Assembly: GCA_039806955.1 (NCBI GenBank)
Contig: JBDHQI010000017.1
Location: forward strand, 22,643 to 86,642
Reading direction: 5' to 3'
DNA length: 64,000 nucleotides
Source: JADLHS01 sp039806955
GTDB taxonomy: Bacteria; Verrucomicrobiota; Verrucomicrobiia; Limisphaerales; JADLHS01
Shown: one piece after another, positions 26,358-35,224 of the stretch
Layout: each line of letters begins with the position of its first letter
Position numbering within the stretch: position 1 is the stretch's first letter
Notes under the pieces: generated by a model
The model's input: the letters and a program-made list of their open reading frames with translations, nothing else
Told to the model about the DNA's origin: nothing
Databases searched by the model: none
Made by a program: the position numbers and the translations under genes

Positions 26358-26473
26358 CTTGAAAATTGACTGCGGTTGAAAACAATTATTCATCCGAATG
26401 GCGGGGCGGATTGCCGCCGTGGCGCAATCGCTGGGATTGCCGCTTCAAGATCTGGCTGGCATGCTTTGCTCCG

Positions 26474-27124
26474 ATGAAATGTCTCATCACCGCCGGGCCG
26501 ACGTATGAACCGCTGGATCAAGTGCGTCGGCTGACTAATTTTTCCACGGGACGCCTCGGGATTGAACTGGCTAATTTTCTCACTAATCGCGGCCACGACG
26601 TGGTCTTGTTGTTGTCGGAGTCTGCGTCTTACCAGGGCGAGCGGCGTGCCCGGGAAGTCATCACTTTTACGACGACGCACGATCTGGAGCGGAAATTAGC
26701 CGCGTTTTCGGGCGGAAACATCGGGGCCGTTTTCCATGCGGCGGCGGTGAGTGATTTTGCTTTCGGAAAAATTTGGTCGCGCACTGCGACGGGAGAATTG
26801 GAGGAAATCCAGTCTGGTAAAATCGCCACTCGGGATGGCGCGCTGTTTGCCGAGTTGGTGCCAACGCCGAAAATTATCCAACAGCTGCGTGCGTGGTTCC
26901 CCGAGGCCAAACTGGTGGGTTGGAAATATGAGGTGGAAGGGGGGCGCGACCGGGTTCGGCGCGCGGCCGAGGCGCAACTGCGCGAGTGTCGCACCGACGC
27001 CTGTGTGGTGAACGGTCCGGGATACGGCGCTGGGTTTGGCTTGGTGACCGGTGCGAATGAGTGGGTGGCTTGGGCCACGCGCGAAGCGTTGTTTGCGGCG
27101 CTGACGCAAAACTTTGTTGCTTGA
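26474..27124 (+). CDS. CoaB-like phosphopantothenoylcysteine synthetase domain protein
   Basis: From the ATG at 26474 the protein has 217 residues. It starts MKCLITAGPTYEPLDQVRRL with TNFSTGRLG, the nucleotide-binding region of the DFP/CoaB family, and contains HAAAVSDF and the late KYEVEG region. It lacks the CoaC decarboxylase half found in bifunctional Dfp proteins. It may be a stand-alone CoaB for coenzyme A synthesis, or a diverged relative. PlsC-like follows after seven bases. Confidence 0.8.
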   Translation: MKCLITAGPTYEPLDQVRRLTNFSTGRLGIELANFLTNRGHDVVLLLSESASYQGERRAREVITFTTTHDLERKLAAFSGGNIGAVFHAAAVSDFAFGKIWSRTATGELEEIQSGKIATRDGALFAELVPTPKIIQQLRAWFPEAKLVGWKYEVEGGRDRVRRAAEAQLRECRTDACVVNGPGYGAGFGLVTGANEWVAWATREALFAALTQNFVA

Positions 27125-27131
27125 GGATTGC

Positions 27132-27875
27132 ATGGGGGACAAACTGCGGTTCGTGTTGCGAGCGACATGGTTTGCCGCCGAGTTGACGCTATTCTTTCTG
27201 GTTTATTTTTACCGCTGGCTTGGCGCTGGCGGACGGCTGGCCCCGGCGGATCGCTCGCGCTGGTTGCAGTGGTGTTGTCGCCGCAGCTTGCGGGTTTTCG
27301 CGGTGCAGACCACGGTTGTTGGGACGCCACCCGTCACGGGTTTGTTGATCTGCAATCACCTCAGTTACGTGGATGTTCTGGTGTTGAGCGCGTTGACGCC
27401 CGCAGTGTTCGTCTCCAAAGCGGAAGTGCGGCACTGGCCCGTGTTTGGCTGGTGCGCACGACTGGGAGGCACGTTGTTTGTGGATCGCACCCGCCGCGGC
27501 GACGTACGCCGGGTGAATGAGCGGCTCGAATCCGTTCTTGCCAGCGGGAGTGTGGTGGTGCTTTTTCCCGAAGGCACGAGCTGGAACGGTCGGGAGGTGT
27601 TGCCGTTCAAATCTTCATTACTGGAGCCGATCGTAGCGATGCAACGGCCGCTTTGGATTGGGCATCTTCGATATATTCTGTCCGATGGCGACGCCAGTGC
27701 GGAAGTTTGCTTTTGGGGCGAAACCAGTTTTCTGCCGCATCTTTTGAACTTGATGACGAAGCGGCAGATTCAGGCCGAAGTGCGGTTTGCCTCCGTCACC
27801 AATCCGGCAACGGATCGCAAAATTTTGGCCCGACAACTCCATGAGGCTGTGGTGGCACTGGGGAGCGACGGTTGA
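27132..27875 (+). CDS. plsC: 1-acyl-sn-glycerol-3-phosphate acyltransferase-like protein
   Basis: A 247-residue membrane-associated acyltransferase. The ATG at 27132 follows TTGAGGATTG. It has the PlsC motifs CNHLSYVD (NHx4D), a LFVDRTRRGD block and FPEGTSWNG. A hydrophobic segment lies near the N-terminus. It adds the second acyl chain in phosphatidic acid synthesis or a related reaction. It is closely spaced behind the CoaB-like gene. Confidence 0.85.
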   Translation: MGDKLRFVLRATWFAAELTLFFLVYFYRWLGAGGRLAPADRSRWLQWCCRRSLRVFAVQTTVVGTPPVTGLLICNHLSYVDVLVLSALTPAVFVSKAEVRHWPVFGWCARLGGTLFVDRTRRGDVRRVNERLESVLASGSVVVLFPEGTSWNGREVLPFKSSLLEPIVAMQRPLWIGHLRYILSDGDASAEVCFWGETSFLPHLLNLMTKRQIQAEVRFASVTNPATDRKILARQLHEAVVALGSDG

Positions 27876-27913
27876 ATAAATCCCGTTTCCGAGTAGTCGG
27901 TAAATTAGTTTTG

Positions 27914-27929
27914 AACCCCACGCGGGGTT
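27914..27929 (+). terminator. Weak hairpin after plsC
   Basis: AACCCC-ACGC-GGGGTT, a six-base stem with a four-base loop, followed by only three T residues. It is 38 bases after the plsC stop and before the next start at 27956. Confidence 0.3.
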
Positions 27930-27955
27930 TGGTAGTCTCAACCGAAATTTGAAAT

Positions 27956-28639
27956 ATGAAGATGAAGGGTGGAAGTTTTTTTATTGGTGTTTGTGGCGCC
28001 GGTTTGCTGGCCTTGGCGTTAACCACGACCTCCGTGGCGCAGGACAAGGAAGCGCTCAAACTGAAGTTCCCCGCGCCGACCTTGAAAGGCACGCCGGATG
28101 AATTGCCGACCGGCGGCAATATCGAACCCAACTCCGACCAGCCACCCGCACCGTTGCAGGTGGTGAAAGGTACGGAGAATGTGGCGTTCGGCAAAGAGGT
28201 CACGAGCAGCGTGCGTCCGTTCACGGGCGAATTGAGCCAGATCACCGACGGTAAAAAGGAGGCGTTTGATTATGACACGGTGGAGATGCGCAAAGGCACG
28301 CAATGGGTGCAGGTGGACCTCGGCAAACCTTACAAGATCGAAGCGATCGCCATGTGGCACGATCACCGTTACATCCAGGTGGAGCACGACGTGATTTTGC
28401 AAGTCTCCAACGACCCCGAATTCAAGACGGGAGTGACCACACTGTTCAACAACGACACGGATAATTCGTCAGGGCAGGGCGTCGGCGCGGATCGGGAATA
28501 CTTTGAACGTCATTACGGCAAGGTGGTGGATGCGAAGGGCATCGAAGCCCGTTACGTGCGGGGTTACACGCGCGGCAGCCATATCAGTCCGTTGAATTGC
28601 TGGCAGGAAATTGAAGTTTACGCCGTGCCGAATCAATGA
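27956..28639 (+). CDS. Secreted discoidin (F5/8 type C)-like protein
   Basis: A 227-residue protein with a signal peptide (FFIGVCGAGLLALALTTTSVAQ). The body looks like a discoidin-type sugar-binding sandwich: NVAFGKEVTSSVRPF, ITDGKKEAFDYDTVE, GTQWVQVDLGKPYKIEAIAM and a C-terminal QEIEVYAV. Its stop overlaps the next gene's start by four bases (ATGA), so it is made together with the Agl23-type protein. It may present or sense surface sugars; that is inferred. Confidence 0.75.
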   Translation: MKMKGGSFFIGVCGAGLLALALTTTSVAQDKEALKLKFPAPTLKGTPDELPTGGNIEPNSDQPPAPLQVVKGTENVAFGKEVTSSVRPFTGELSQITDGKKEAFDYDTVEMRKGTQWVQVDLGKPYKIEAIAMWHDHRYIQVEHDVILQVSNDPEFKTGVTTLFNNDTDNSSGQGVGADREYFERHYGKVVDAKGIEARYVRGYTRGSHISPLNCWQEIEVYAVPNQ

Positions 28640-30306
28640 AGCAATGGAGCGCTCTGGCTTTGCTGTTGGCAGTGGCTGGCGCGCTCATTTTGCGTACTTC
28701 CGATCTGGGCAACCGCCCGTTGCACAACGATGAGGCGATCAACGCCACCAAGCTCGCGGTGTTGTATGAGCTGGGCGAGTATCAATACGATCCCCACGAG
28801 TTCCACGGTCCCGCACTCTACTATTTTTCGCTGCCCTTCATCGCGCTGAGCGGCGTCGCCAACTCCAACGCTGACTCCGCCACGCCGCCGCAAAACCCCA
28901 CGACTGGCGAGTTCCGGGAAGCTCACGCTGCCGCCATCGCCAGGGCGACTTTTACCGACGCGCAACTGCGTCTGGTTACGGTTGGTTTTGGGGCGGCGTT
29001 ACTGCTCCTGGTATTGCTGTTTCGAGATGGTCTGGGAGACGTGGCGACGGCGTGGTCCGCCTTGTTCCTGGCCGTTTCGCCCGCGTTTGTTTTTTATAGT
29101 CGCTACTTCATTCACGAAATCCTGCTGGTGTTTTTCACGCTCGCGACCCTGGCCGCCGGCTGGCGTTATTGGCGGACGCCCCGGCCGATTTGGGCCGGCC
29201 TGACGGGGGTGAGCCTGGGACTGATGATCGCCACCAAGGAGACCTTCGTGCTGACGGTGGCGGCAATGGGTTTCAGCATGGTTGCCACCGTGTTTTGGAG
29301 CCGATGGCGCTTTTGCCGCGTCGAATCCACCAGTGCGGCTTGCGGCGCACGGCCGTCAAAAACATTGCGGCTCAGGGTTCCAACTCCGCATCTGCTGCTT
29401 GCCGGCGCGTTGGCCGGTATCGTCTGGCTGCTTTTCTTTACGTCGTTTTTTACCAACAGCGCCGGACTGCTGGATTCATTGCGCACGTACCAGCCGTGGT
29501 TGCAGCGTGCTGGTGGCGCTTCGCCGCACATTCAACCGTGGTGGTTTTATTTTGAACGCCTGCTCTGGTTCCACCCCGCCAAAAGTCCGCCTTGGACCGA
29601 AGCGGCATTACTCCTACTGGCGCTGATTGGAATGGTCGCTGGCTTTGGCGGCAATCGTGCGCGCGTTGCTTCACCGTCCTTGGTCCGGTTTCTCAGTTTT
29701 TTCACCATTGCATTGATGGCGATCTATACGGTCATTGGCTACAAAACGCCATGGTGCGCGCTCAACTTTTGGTTGGGCGTGATCTTATTGGCCGGGGTGG
29801 GAGCGGCCGTGCTGGTCTCTTCGGTGCGCGGCATGATCAATCGCCTGTTGATGAATTTGTTGTTGGGGGCGATGGCTTTGCACCTGGGCGTGCAAGCGTG
29901 GTTGCTGACACACCAGTTTACTGCGGATCGGCGCAATCCCTACACTTATGCGCAAACTGCACCGCATGAACGGGAACTCACGGCGCGCATCAAAGCCATC
30001 GCGCGCGTCTCTCCGGACGGGCCGGCGATGATGATGAAGGTCATTTCCCCGGACAGCTATTGGCCGTTGCCGTGGACCTTGCGCGAATTGACGCGGGTGG
30101 GTTGGTATGAGCAACTGCCCGAAGACCCGTACGCGCCGGTGGTGCTTTGCTCGGCGCGTTTGGGAGCGGCGCTCGACGACCGATCCAATAAACGCTGGAT
30201 CATGACCGGGTTATACGAATTGCGGCCCGGTTTCTTTCTGGAACTTTACGTGGAACGCGGCTTGTGGGAGAAATTTGTAGCCACGTTGCCGCGGGATACG
30301 GATTGA
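28636..30306 (+). CDS. Agl23-type multi-pass membrane glycosyltransferase (GT39-like)
   Basis: A 556-residue protein with about ten or more membrane segments. Near the N-terminus PLHNDEAINATKL and YDPHEFHGPALYYFSLP carry the acidic pair and the Y-D-P-x-x-x-HGP string of the 'flippase activity-associated protein Agl23' family, related to PMT and ArnT glycosyltransferases that use polyprenyl-phosphate sugars. The C-terminal part is soluble. The acceptor is unknown. It is coupled to the discoidin-like gene upstream and followed within seven bases by an EamA transporter. Confidence 0.8.
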   Translation: MKQWSALALLLAVAGALILRTSDLGNRPLHNDEAINATKLAVLYELGEYQYDPHEFHGPALYYFSLPFIALSGVANSNADSATPPQNPTTGEFREAHAAAIARATFTDAQLRLVTVGFGAALLLLVLLFRDGLGDVATAWSALFLAVSPAFVFYSRYFIHEILLVFFTLATLAAGWRYWRTPRPIWAGLTGVSLGLMIATKETFVLTVAAMGFSMVATVFWSRWRFCRVESTSAACGARPSKTLRLRVPTPHLLLAGALAGIVWLLFFTSFFTNSAGLLDSLRTYQPWLQRAGGASPHIQPWWFYFERLLWFHPAKSPPWTEAALLLLALIGMVAGFGGNRARVASPSLVRFLSFFTIALMAIYTVIGYKTPWCALNFWLGVILLAGVGAAVLVSSVRGMINRLLMNLLLGAMALHLGVQAWLLTHQFTADRRNPYTYAQTAPHERELTARIKAIARVSPDGPAMMMKVISPDSYWPLPWTLRELTRVGWYEQLPEDPYAPVVLCSARLGAALDDRSNKRWIMTGLYELRPGFFLELYVERGLWEKFVATLPRDTD

Positions 30307-30313
30307 ATTACCC

Positions 30314-31309
30314 GTGACCAACGCCCCAACCGCTGCGGCGAATCGCCGCCATCGTCAAGCCATCATCATGTTGCTGGTGGCGACGCTTTTTTGGGGACTC
30401 AGTTTTCCCGTCGTCAAGGCGCTTTCCATGGAGCAACTCCAGCTCGTGCCGGGAGTCAGCACCTGGTTTTACGCGCTGATTATTGCGCTGTATCGTTTCG
30501 CGCTGGCCGGACTGTTGCTGGCGGTATGGCTTCATCGTCAACTGCGAAAACTCACGCGATTGGAAGTGGAGCAGGGCTGTTGGCTCGCGGTCTTTGGCGG
30601 CGGCGGGATCATATTCCAAATGGATGGATTGTCCCACACGGAGGCGTCGGTCTCGGCTTTTCTGACGGAGCTCTACGCGGCGTTCATTCCCCTTTGGGTC
30701 GCCGTGACGCACCGGCGCTGGCCGCCCGTGAAAGTCATCTTCAGCGTCGTTTTGGTGCTGGCGGGGCTGGCGATTTTATCCGGACTCGATTTCCGCTCCT
30801 TCAAACTGGGGCGTGGCGAAATTGAAACGATCATCGGTTCGTTCTTCTTTGGCGGACAAATTCTTCTGCTCGAACATCCGCGTTACGCGCGCAACGACAC
30901 GCTCCGCTTTTCGGTCGTTATGTTCTTCGTACTCGCGTTGCTTTGTGTGCCAGGGGTTTGGCTGACGATGCCAGGAGCCGAAGCCTGTTGGCGGGCTTTT
31001 GCATCGCCAACCGCGCTGGGATTTTTGGCGGTACTGGTGATCATCTGCACGCTGGGCGGCTATCTATTTATGAACCGCTGGCAGCCGGACGTAACCGCCA
31101 CTGAAGCCGGTTTAATTTATTGTCTTGAACCGGTGGTGGCCAGCGCCATGGCCTTGTTTCTTCCGGGTTGGTTTTCCGCCTGGAGCGGTTTGGATTATCC
31201 CAACGAAACATTGACCGCGCGATTGCTCATCGGCGGTGGCCTGGTTACCGCTGCCAACATGGTTCTGCAAAAACGCAATCAAAACCCGGCGCCCGCAGCC
31301 TCAGGCTGA
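30314..31309 (+). CDS. EamA/DMT-family transporter
   Basis: A 331-residue protein starting at GTG 30314. It has about ten membrane segments in two EamA halves; typical strings are ATLFWGLSFPVVKAL near the start and PDVTATEAGLIYCLEPVVAS in the second half. The EamA family exports metabolites or amino acids; the substrate is not predictable. It lies seven bases after the membrane glycosyltransferase. Confidence 0.88.
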   Translation: MTNAPTAAANRRHRQAIIMLLVATLFWGLSFPVVKALSMEQLQLVPGVSTWFYALIIALYRFALAGLLLAVWLHRQLRKLTRLEVEQGCWLAVFGGGGIIFQMDGLSHTEASVSAFLTELYAAFIPLWVAVTHRRWPPVKVIFSVVLVLAGLAILSGLDFRSFKLGRGEIETIIGSFFFGGQILLLEHPRYARNDTLRFSVVMFFVLALLCVPGVWLTMPGAEACWRAFASPTALGFLAVLVIICTLGGYLFMNRWQPDVTATEAGLIYCLEPVVASAMALFLPGWFSAWSGLDYPNETLTARLLIGGGLVTAANMVLQKRNQNPAPAASG

Positions 31310-31351
31310 TTGCTTTTGACATAATGGATGAGGCGGACTATTTCCCCTCGC

Positions 31352-32293
31352 ATGAAATGGCTGAAGTTTGTGCCAGGCATCGGATTGCTGGCGTTAACGA
31401 CGATAACCACTCGATGCGAAACATTCCGGATTGCAGCTTACAACCTGGAAAATTATCTCGATCAACCGACCGAGTCGCGTCGCTATGTCAAGTCGGAAGC
31501 CGCAAAGGCCAAGATTCGCGAAACCATCCTCGCCATGCGACCAGACGTCATCGCATTTGAGGAGATGGGGCAGTTCAGCGCCTTGCTTGAACTCCAGCGC
31601 TCCCTTAAATCGGCGGGACTTGATTTGCCGCACCACGAGTACGTGCGCGGTTTTGATACCAACATTCATATCTGCGTGCTGAGTCGCTTTCCCATCGTCG
31701 CACATCGTTCGCATACGAACGCCAATTTTCTCCTGAGCGGCCAACGCTTTCAGGTCAGCCGCGGTTTTACGGATGTGGAAATTCAGGTGAACGATTACTA
31801 CCGGTTTATCCTGTTGGGGGCGCATTTGAAATCACGCCGCCCGATTCCCAACGCGGATGAAGCTGAACTGCGACAGGCTGAGGCGCAGTTGCTCCGGGGG
31901 ATAGTGGATCGCTATTTGACGCAAGACCCCCGAGTCAATTTGGTGGTGGTCGGAGATTTGAACGACACTTATAACGCGCCGGCCGTTAAAACGGTGATCG
32001 GCATCGGAAAAAACAAACTGGTGGATACGCGTCCCGCCGAACGCAACGGCGACAATCTTCCGAACCCGACCAACCCGCGTTACTTTCCTCGCAACATCAG
32101 TTGGACGCACTATTATGGTGTCGAGGACAGCTATTCACGGTTGGATTATTTGCTGCTGAGTCCCGGCATGGCCAGGGAATGGGTCCGGGAGGAAACTTAC
32201 ATCCCTACCATTCCCAACTGGGGCCAAGGTTCAGACCACCGCCCGATTCTGGCTACATTCGATCTCGGTCCGGATGGCAAAGGGAAAGATTGA
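31352..32293 (+). CDS. Secreted endonuclease/exonuclease/phosphatase family protein
   Basis: From the ATG at 31352 the protein has 313 residues with a signal peptide (KFVPGIGLLALTTITTRC). EEP motifs are AAYNLENYLD, EEMGQ, GAHLKSR, VGDLND and SDHRPI. It is the second exported EEP enzyme in the window, distinct in sequence from the one at 25536-26357. No operon partner is obvious. Confidence 0.85.
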   Translation: MKWLKFVPGIGLLALTTITTRCETFRIAAYNLENYLDQPTESRRYVKSEAAKAKIRETILAMRPDVIAFEEMGQFSALLELQRSLKSAGLDLPHHEYVRGFDTNIHICVLSRFPIVAHRSHTNANFLLSGQRFQVSRGFTDVEIQVNDYYRFILLGAHLKSRRPIPNADEAELRQAEAQLLRGIVDRYLTQDPRVNLVVVGDLNDTYNAPAVKTVIGIGKNKLVDTRPAERNGDNLPNPTNPRYFPRNISWTHYYGVEDSYSRLDYLLLSPGMAREWVREETYIPTIPNWGQGSDHRPILATFDLGPDGKGKD

Positions 32294-32353
32294 ATCCGCC
32301 AACTTCACCGCCAATGCGCGTTATGATCGCCGTTCCCGTCTCTGGCGCCGAGA

Positions 32354-32827
32354 TCAACGCGCCACCGGTGTGGTATAAAGCCGGGATTGTACTTCGTTGA
32401 AGCTGTGCAGGAACATCTGGTTGTCGGCGGCGGATTTTTCGATGAGCTGATTGATGAGGAACAGTTCGGAGCTGTTGATCACCGCATGCACGCTTTGCTG
32501 GAAGGCCTGCATCGGGGTGAATGTCTGAAAGGATTCGCCGATGAGGATGATGGTGGAATGGCGCCGTTGCGCCACCGGCATGCGCTGTAGCGCTTGCAGG
32601 GTCAGATTTTCCTCCAGATTATTGGCGGCGAAGCGTTCCTCAATCACCACCACTTGGTAGCGGACCTGCGAGAAGCGCACGAGAAAGTCACTGTGTGTGG
32701 CGGCAGTATGGACTTTGTAGCCTAGTTGCTGCAACGCGCTTTTGACCTCCTCCAGCCATTCCGGAGTGGAGAAGGCGAGCAGTGCGGGTTTATCGCTGGC
32801 GCTGATAAAATCAAATTGGTCATTCAT
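32354..32827 (-). CDS. Receiver-like protein of the PilT operon
   Basis: A 157-residue alpha/beta protein. The first half looks like a receiver domain (KPALLAFSTPEWLEEVKSAL, then YQVVVIEERFA where the phosphoacceptor strand should be), but the usual Asp is replaced, so it would be a pseudo-receiver. It follows the PilU-like ATPase after nine bases, third in a three-gene operon. A regulatory role in pilus retraction is inferred. Confidence 0.6.
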   Translation of the reverse strand: MNDQFDFISASDKPALLAFSTPEWLEEVKSALQQLGYKVHTAATHSDFLVRFSQVRYQVVVIEERFAANNLEENLTLQALQRMPVAQRRHSTIILIGESFQTFTPMQAFQQSVHAVINSSELFLINQLIEKSAADNQMFLHSFNEVQSRLYTTPVAR

Positions 32828-32836
32828 GGGGTGAAG

Positions 32837-34042
32837 TTATTTTATTTTCAACGCGGGCTTTCGATCCATGGATTTGCCGGAGAAGTCCACGATGCCTTTC
32901 ATGCGAAGTGAGCCGACGTTGCTGGTAATTTCTCCGCGCGATTTGCGCATATTGTCAATGCCACGTGTGACCGCGCCGCGCTTCGTGCAATAAAGCATGG
33001 CCGTTTCCTCGGTGATTTTGCCTTGTTCGAAGGCTTCCAATACCGCGTGATCGAAGGTCTTCCAACCAAAGGCGTAGCTGGCCTGGATGATCTCGTAGAA
33101 GCTTTTGCCATCGGATTCACCCATGCGGATGGTTTCCTGAACGCGGAGATTCGAAGCCATGATTTCCAACAGGGCATGGCGACCGCCGCCGATGCGGGGC
33201 ACGAGCCGCTGGCCGACAATCCAGCGCAACGAGTCCGCCAGGCGGGCGCGGATGGAATCCTGCTCCTCGGGTTCAAACATGCCGAGGATACGGTTGATGG
33301 TTTGGCCGGCGTCAATCGTATGCAGCGTACTGAGTACCAGGTGGCCGGTTTCCGCCGCACTTAACGCGATGCTGACGGTTTCGCGGTCGCGCATTTCACC
33401 GACCAGGATGATTTTGGGGGCCTGGCGCAAAGCCGCGCGTAAACCGTTGGAAAAGTTGTCGAAATCCGTGCCTTGTTCGCGTTGATTGAAGGTGGCCCGC
33501 ACGTTCGGGTAAACAAATTCAACGGGGTCTTCCAAGGTCACGATATGCACTGCTTTGGTGAGGTTGACCTCGTTGAGGATGGCCGCCAACGTGGTGGATT
33601 TTCCGGAGCCGGTGGCGCCGGTGACCAGGACGAGGCCGGTTTTTTCCTTGGGAATTTGTTGCAGAATTTCCGGCATCTTCAGCGTGGCCAGAGTAGGAAT
33701 CTGCGTGTTCAGTTTACGGCAGACGATGGAGTAGCAGCCACGCTGCGAAAAGATGTTCACGCGGAAGCGCGCGCGCTCGGCCAGTTGGTACGAGGTGTCG
33801 CACGAGCCTTTGCGCATCAGGTCCTGCAAGTGCCATTGATTTTCGCCAATCAGATTCAGAGCAATGGACTCGGTATGATAGGGAGTTAATTTCTCGATGG
33901 GCGGGTCCAGCGAGACGGGCTTGAGTTCGCCGAAGGATTCGACTTGCAGAGGCCGATCTACGGTGAAAATCAAGTCGGATACCTCGGGCTGGGAATCCAG
34001 CATGGTGTTCAGGATGTGATCTAATTCCGGGCGCCGCATCAT
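32837..34042 (-). CDS. PilT/PilU-like retraction ATPase
   Basis: A 401-residue ATPase of the GspE/PilT family. Walker A is GATGSGKST, the Asp box is IVTLEDPVEFVY, Walker B is IILVGEMRDRET and the His box is GHLVLSTLHT. The N-terminus (SDLIFTVDRPLQVE) has lost the ASDLHL string seen in its neighbour, and the C-terminal half is longer and differs, as in PilU. It probably assists the PilT at 34067-35161 in type IV pilus retraction. Confidence 0.85.
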   Translation of the reverse strand: MMRRPELDHILNTMLDSQPEVSDLIFTVDRPLQVESFGELKPVSLDPPIEKLTPYHTESIALNLIGENQWHLQDLMRKGSCDTSYQLAERARFRVNIFSQRGCYSIVCRKLNTQIPTLATLKMPEILQQIPKEKTGLVLVTGATGSGKSTTLAAILNEVNLTKAVHIVTLEDPVEFVYPNVRATFNQREQGTDFDNFSNGLRAALRQAPKIILVGEMRDRETVSIALSAAETGHLVLSTLHTIDAGQTINRILGMFEPEEQDSIRARLADSLRWIVGQRLVPRIGGGRHALLEIMASNLRVQETIRMGESDGKSFYEIIQASYAFGWKTFDHAVLEAFEQGKITEETAMLYCTKRGAVTRGIDNMRKSRGEITSNVGSLRMKGIVDFSGKSMDRKPALKIK

Positions 34043-34066
34043 AATCGGTAAAAATGGGTTGCGAGG

Positions 34067-35161
34067 TTACGCTTCTTCGTCTTCGGGTGGATGAGCCAGG
34101 AACGGGCGAAACTTGCGTTTCTCGAGGCTTTTCTCATACGCCTCTTCCGGCGAAATGCGTTTCATCCGCAGGTGTTCCATGATGGAATCGTCGAGTGGTT
34201 GGTTGCCCGCTTTTTTGCCGACCTGGATCATGCCGGGAATCTGGTGCGTCTTGGCTTCGCGCACGAGGTTGGCGATGGCGGTGTTGAACACCAGAATCTC
34301 AAGGGCCGCGACGCGTCCTTTTTTGTCAATCCGCTTGAACAGGTTTTGAGCGACAATGCCTTTCAGGGATTCGGAAAGGGTCGCCCGGATTTTGTTCTGC
34401 TGATCGGCGGGAAACACGTCAATAATCCGGTCCACGGTTTTTGCCGCTCCAGGGGTGTGCAACGTACCGAAGACCAGGTGACCAGTGTTCGCGGCCATGA
34501 TTGCCAGTTCGATGGTTTCGAGGTCGCGCAGCTCCCCAATCAAAATGATGTCCGGGTCTTCGCGCAACGCGCCGCGTAATCCCGAAGCGAAACCTTTCGT
34601 GTGCAAACCGACTTCGCGCTGGTTGATCAGACAATTTTTGCTCTCATGCACGAATTCGATCGGGTCTTCCATCGTGATGATGTGGTCGCGCCGGTTTTTA
34701 TTCGCGTAATCCAGCATCGCCGCGAGCGTGGTGGATTTGCCGGAGCCAGTCGGACCGGTGACGATGACCAGTCCCTTGTTCAGCATGGCGAATTTCTTCA
34801 GCACGGGGGGCAGGGGCGCTTCCAATTTCTCAAAGTCTTCAAAGGAAAGCACGCGGCTCGGGATTTGCCGAAAAACGGCGGCCACTCCGGCTTTTTGATT
34901 GAAGAAGTTCGCGCGAAAGCGGGAGATGTTGGGAATCTCATAACCGAAATCCACGTCGCCTGATTCTTCAAACGTCTTGATCTTGTAGTCGGGCGCGATC
35001 TCGTAAATCATCGTCTTGAGCGTGTCATTATCCAAGGGCGGATGTTCCACGCGATGCAGCTCGCCGTTGATGCGCAGCATCGGATTGTTACCCGCCGAGA
35101 GATGCAGGTCGGAGGCCTTTTGTTCGAACATCAAGTTGAAAAACGCGTCAATTTTGGCCAT
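34067..35161 (-). CDS. pilT: Type IV pilus retraction ATPase PilT
   Basis: The ATG at 35161 gives 364 residues; the upstream extension of the frame overlaps the divergent methyltransferase and is rejected. It has ASDLHLSAGNNPMLRINGEL, Walker A GPTGSGKST, Asp box ITMEDPIEFVH, Walker B IILIGELRDLET and His box GHLVFGTLHT. All catalytic motifs are intact. It hydrolyses ATP at the inner membrane to depolymerise pili. The PilU-like gene follows after 24 bases. Confidence 0.93.
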   Translation of the reverse strand: MAKIDAFFNLMFEQKASDLHLSAGNNPMLRINGELHRVEHPPLDNDTLKTMIYEIAPDYKIKTFEESGDVDFGYEIPNISRFRANFFNQKAGVAAVFRQIPSRVLSFEDFEKLEAPLPPVLKKFAMLNKGLVIVTGPTGSGKSTTLAAMLDYANKNRRDHIITMEDPIEFVHESKNCLINQREVGLHTKGFASGLRGALREDPDIILIGELRDLETIELAIMAANTGHLVFGTLHTPGAAKTVDRIIDVFPADQQNKIRATLSESLKGIVAQNLFKRIDKKGRVAALEILVFNTAIANLVREAKTHQIPGMIQVGKKAGNQPLDDSIMEHLRMKRISPEEAYEKSLEKRKFRPFLAHPPEDEEA

Positions 35162-35224
35162 ATAATCTTTACGATTCGTGTCACCTTTAGCTAAATCCGC
35201 ACCAGCCGCAGGAATCATTCTCAA

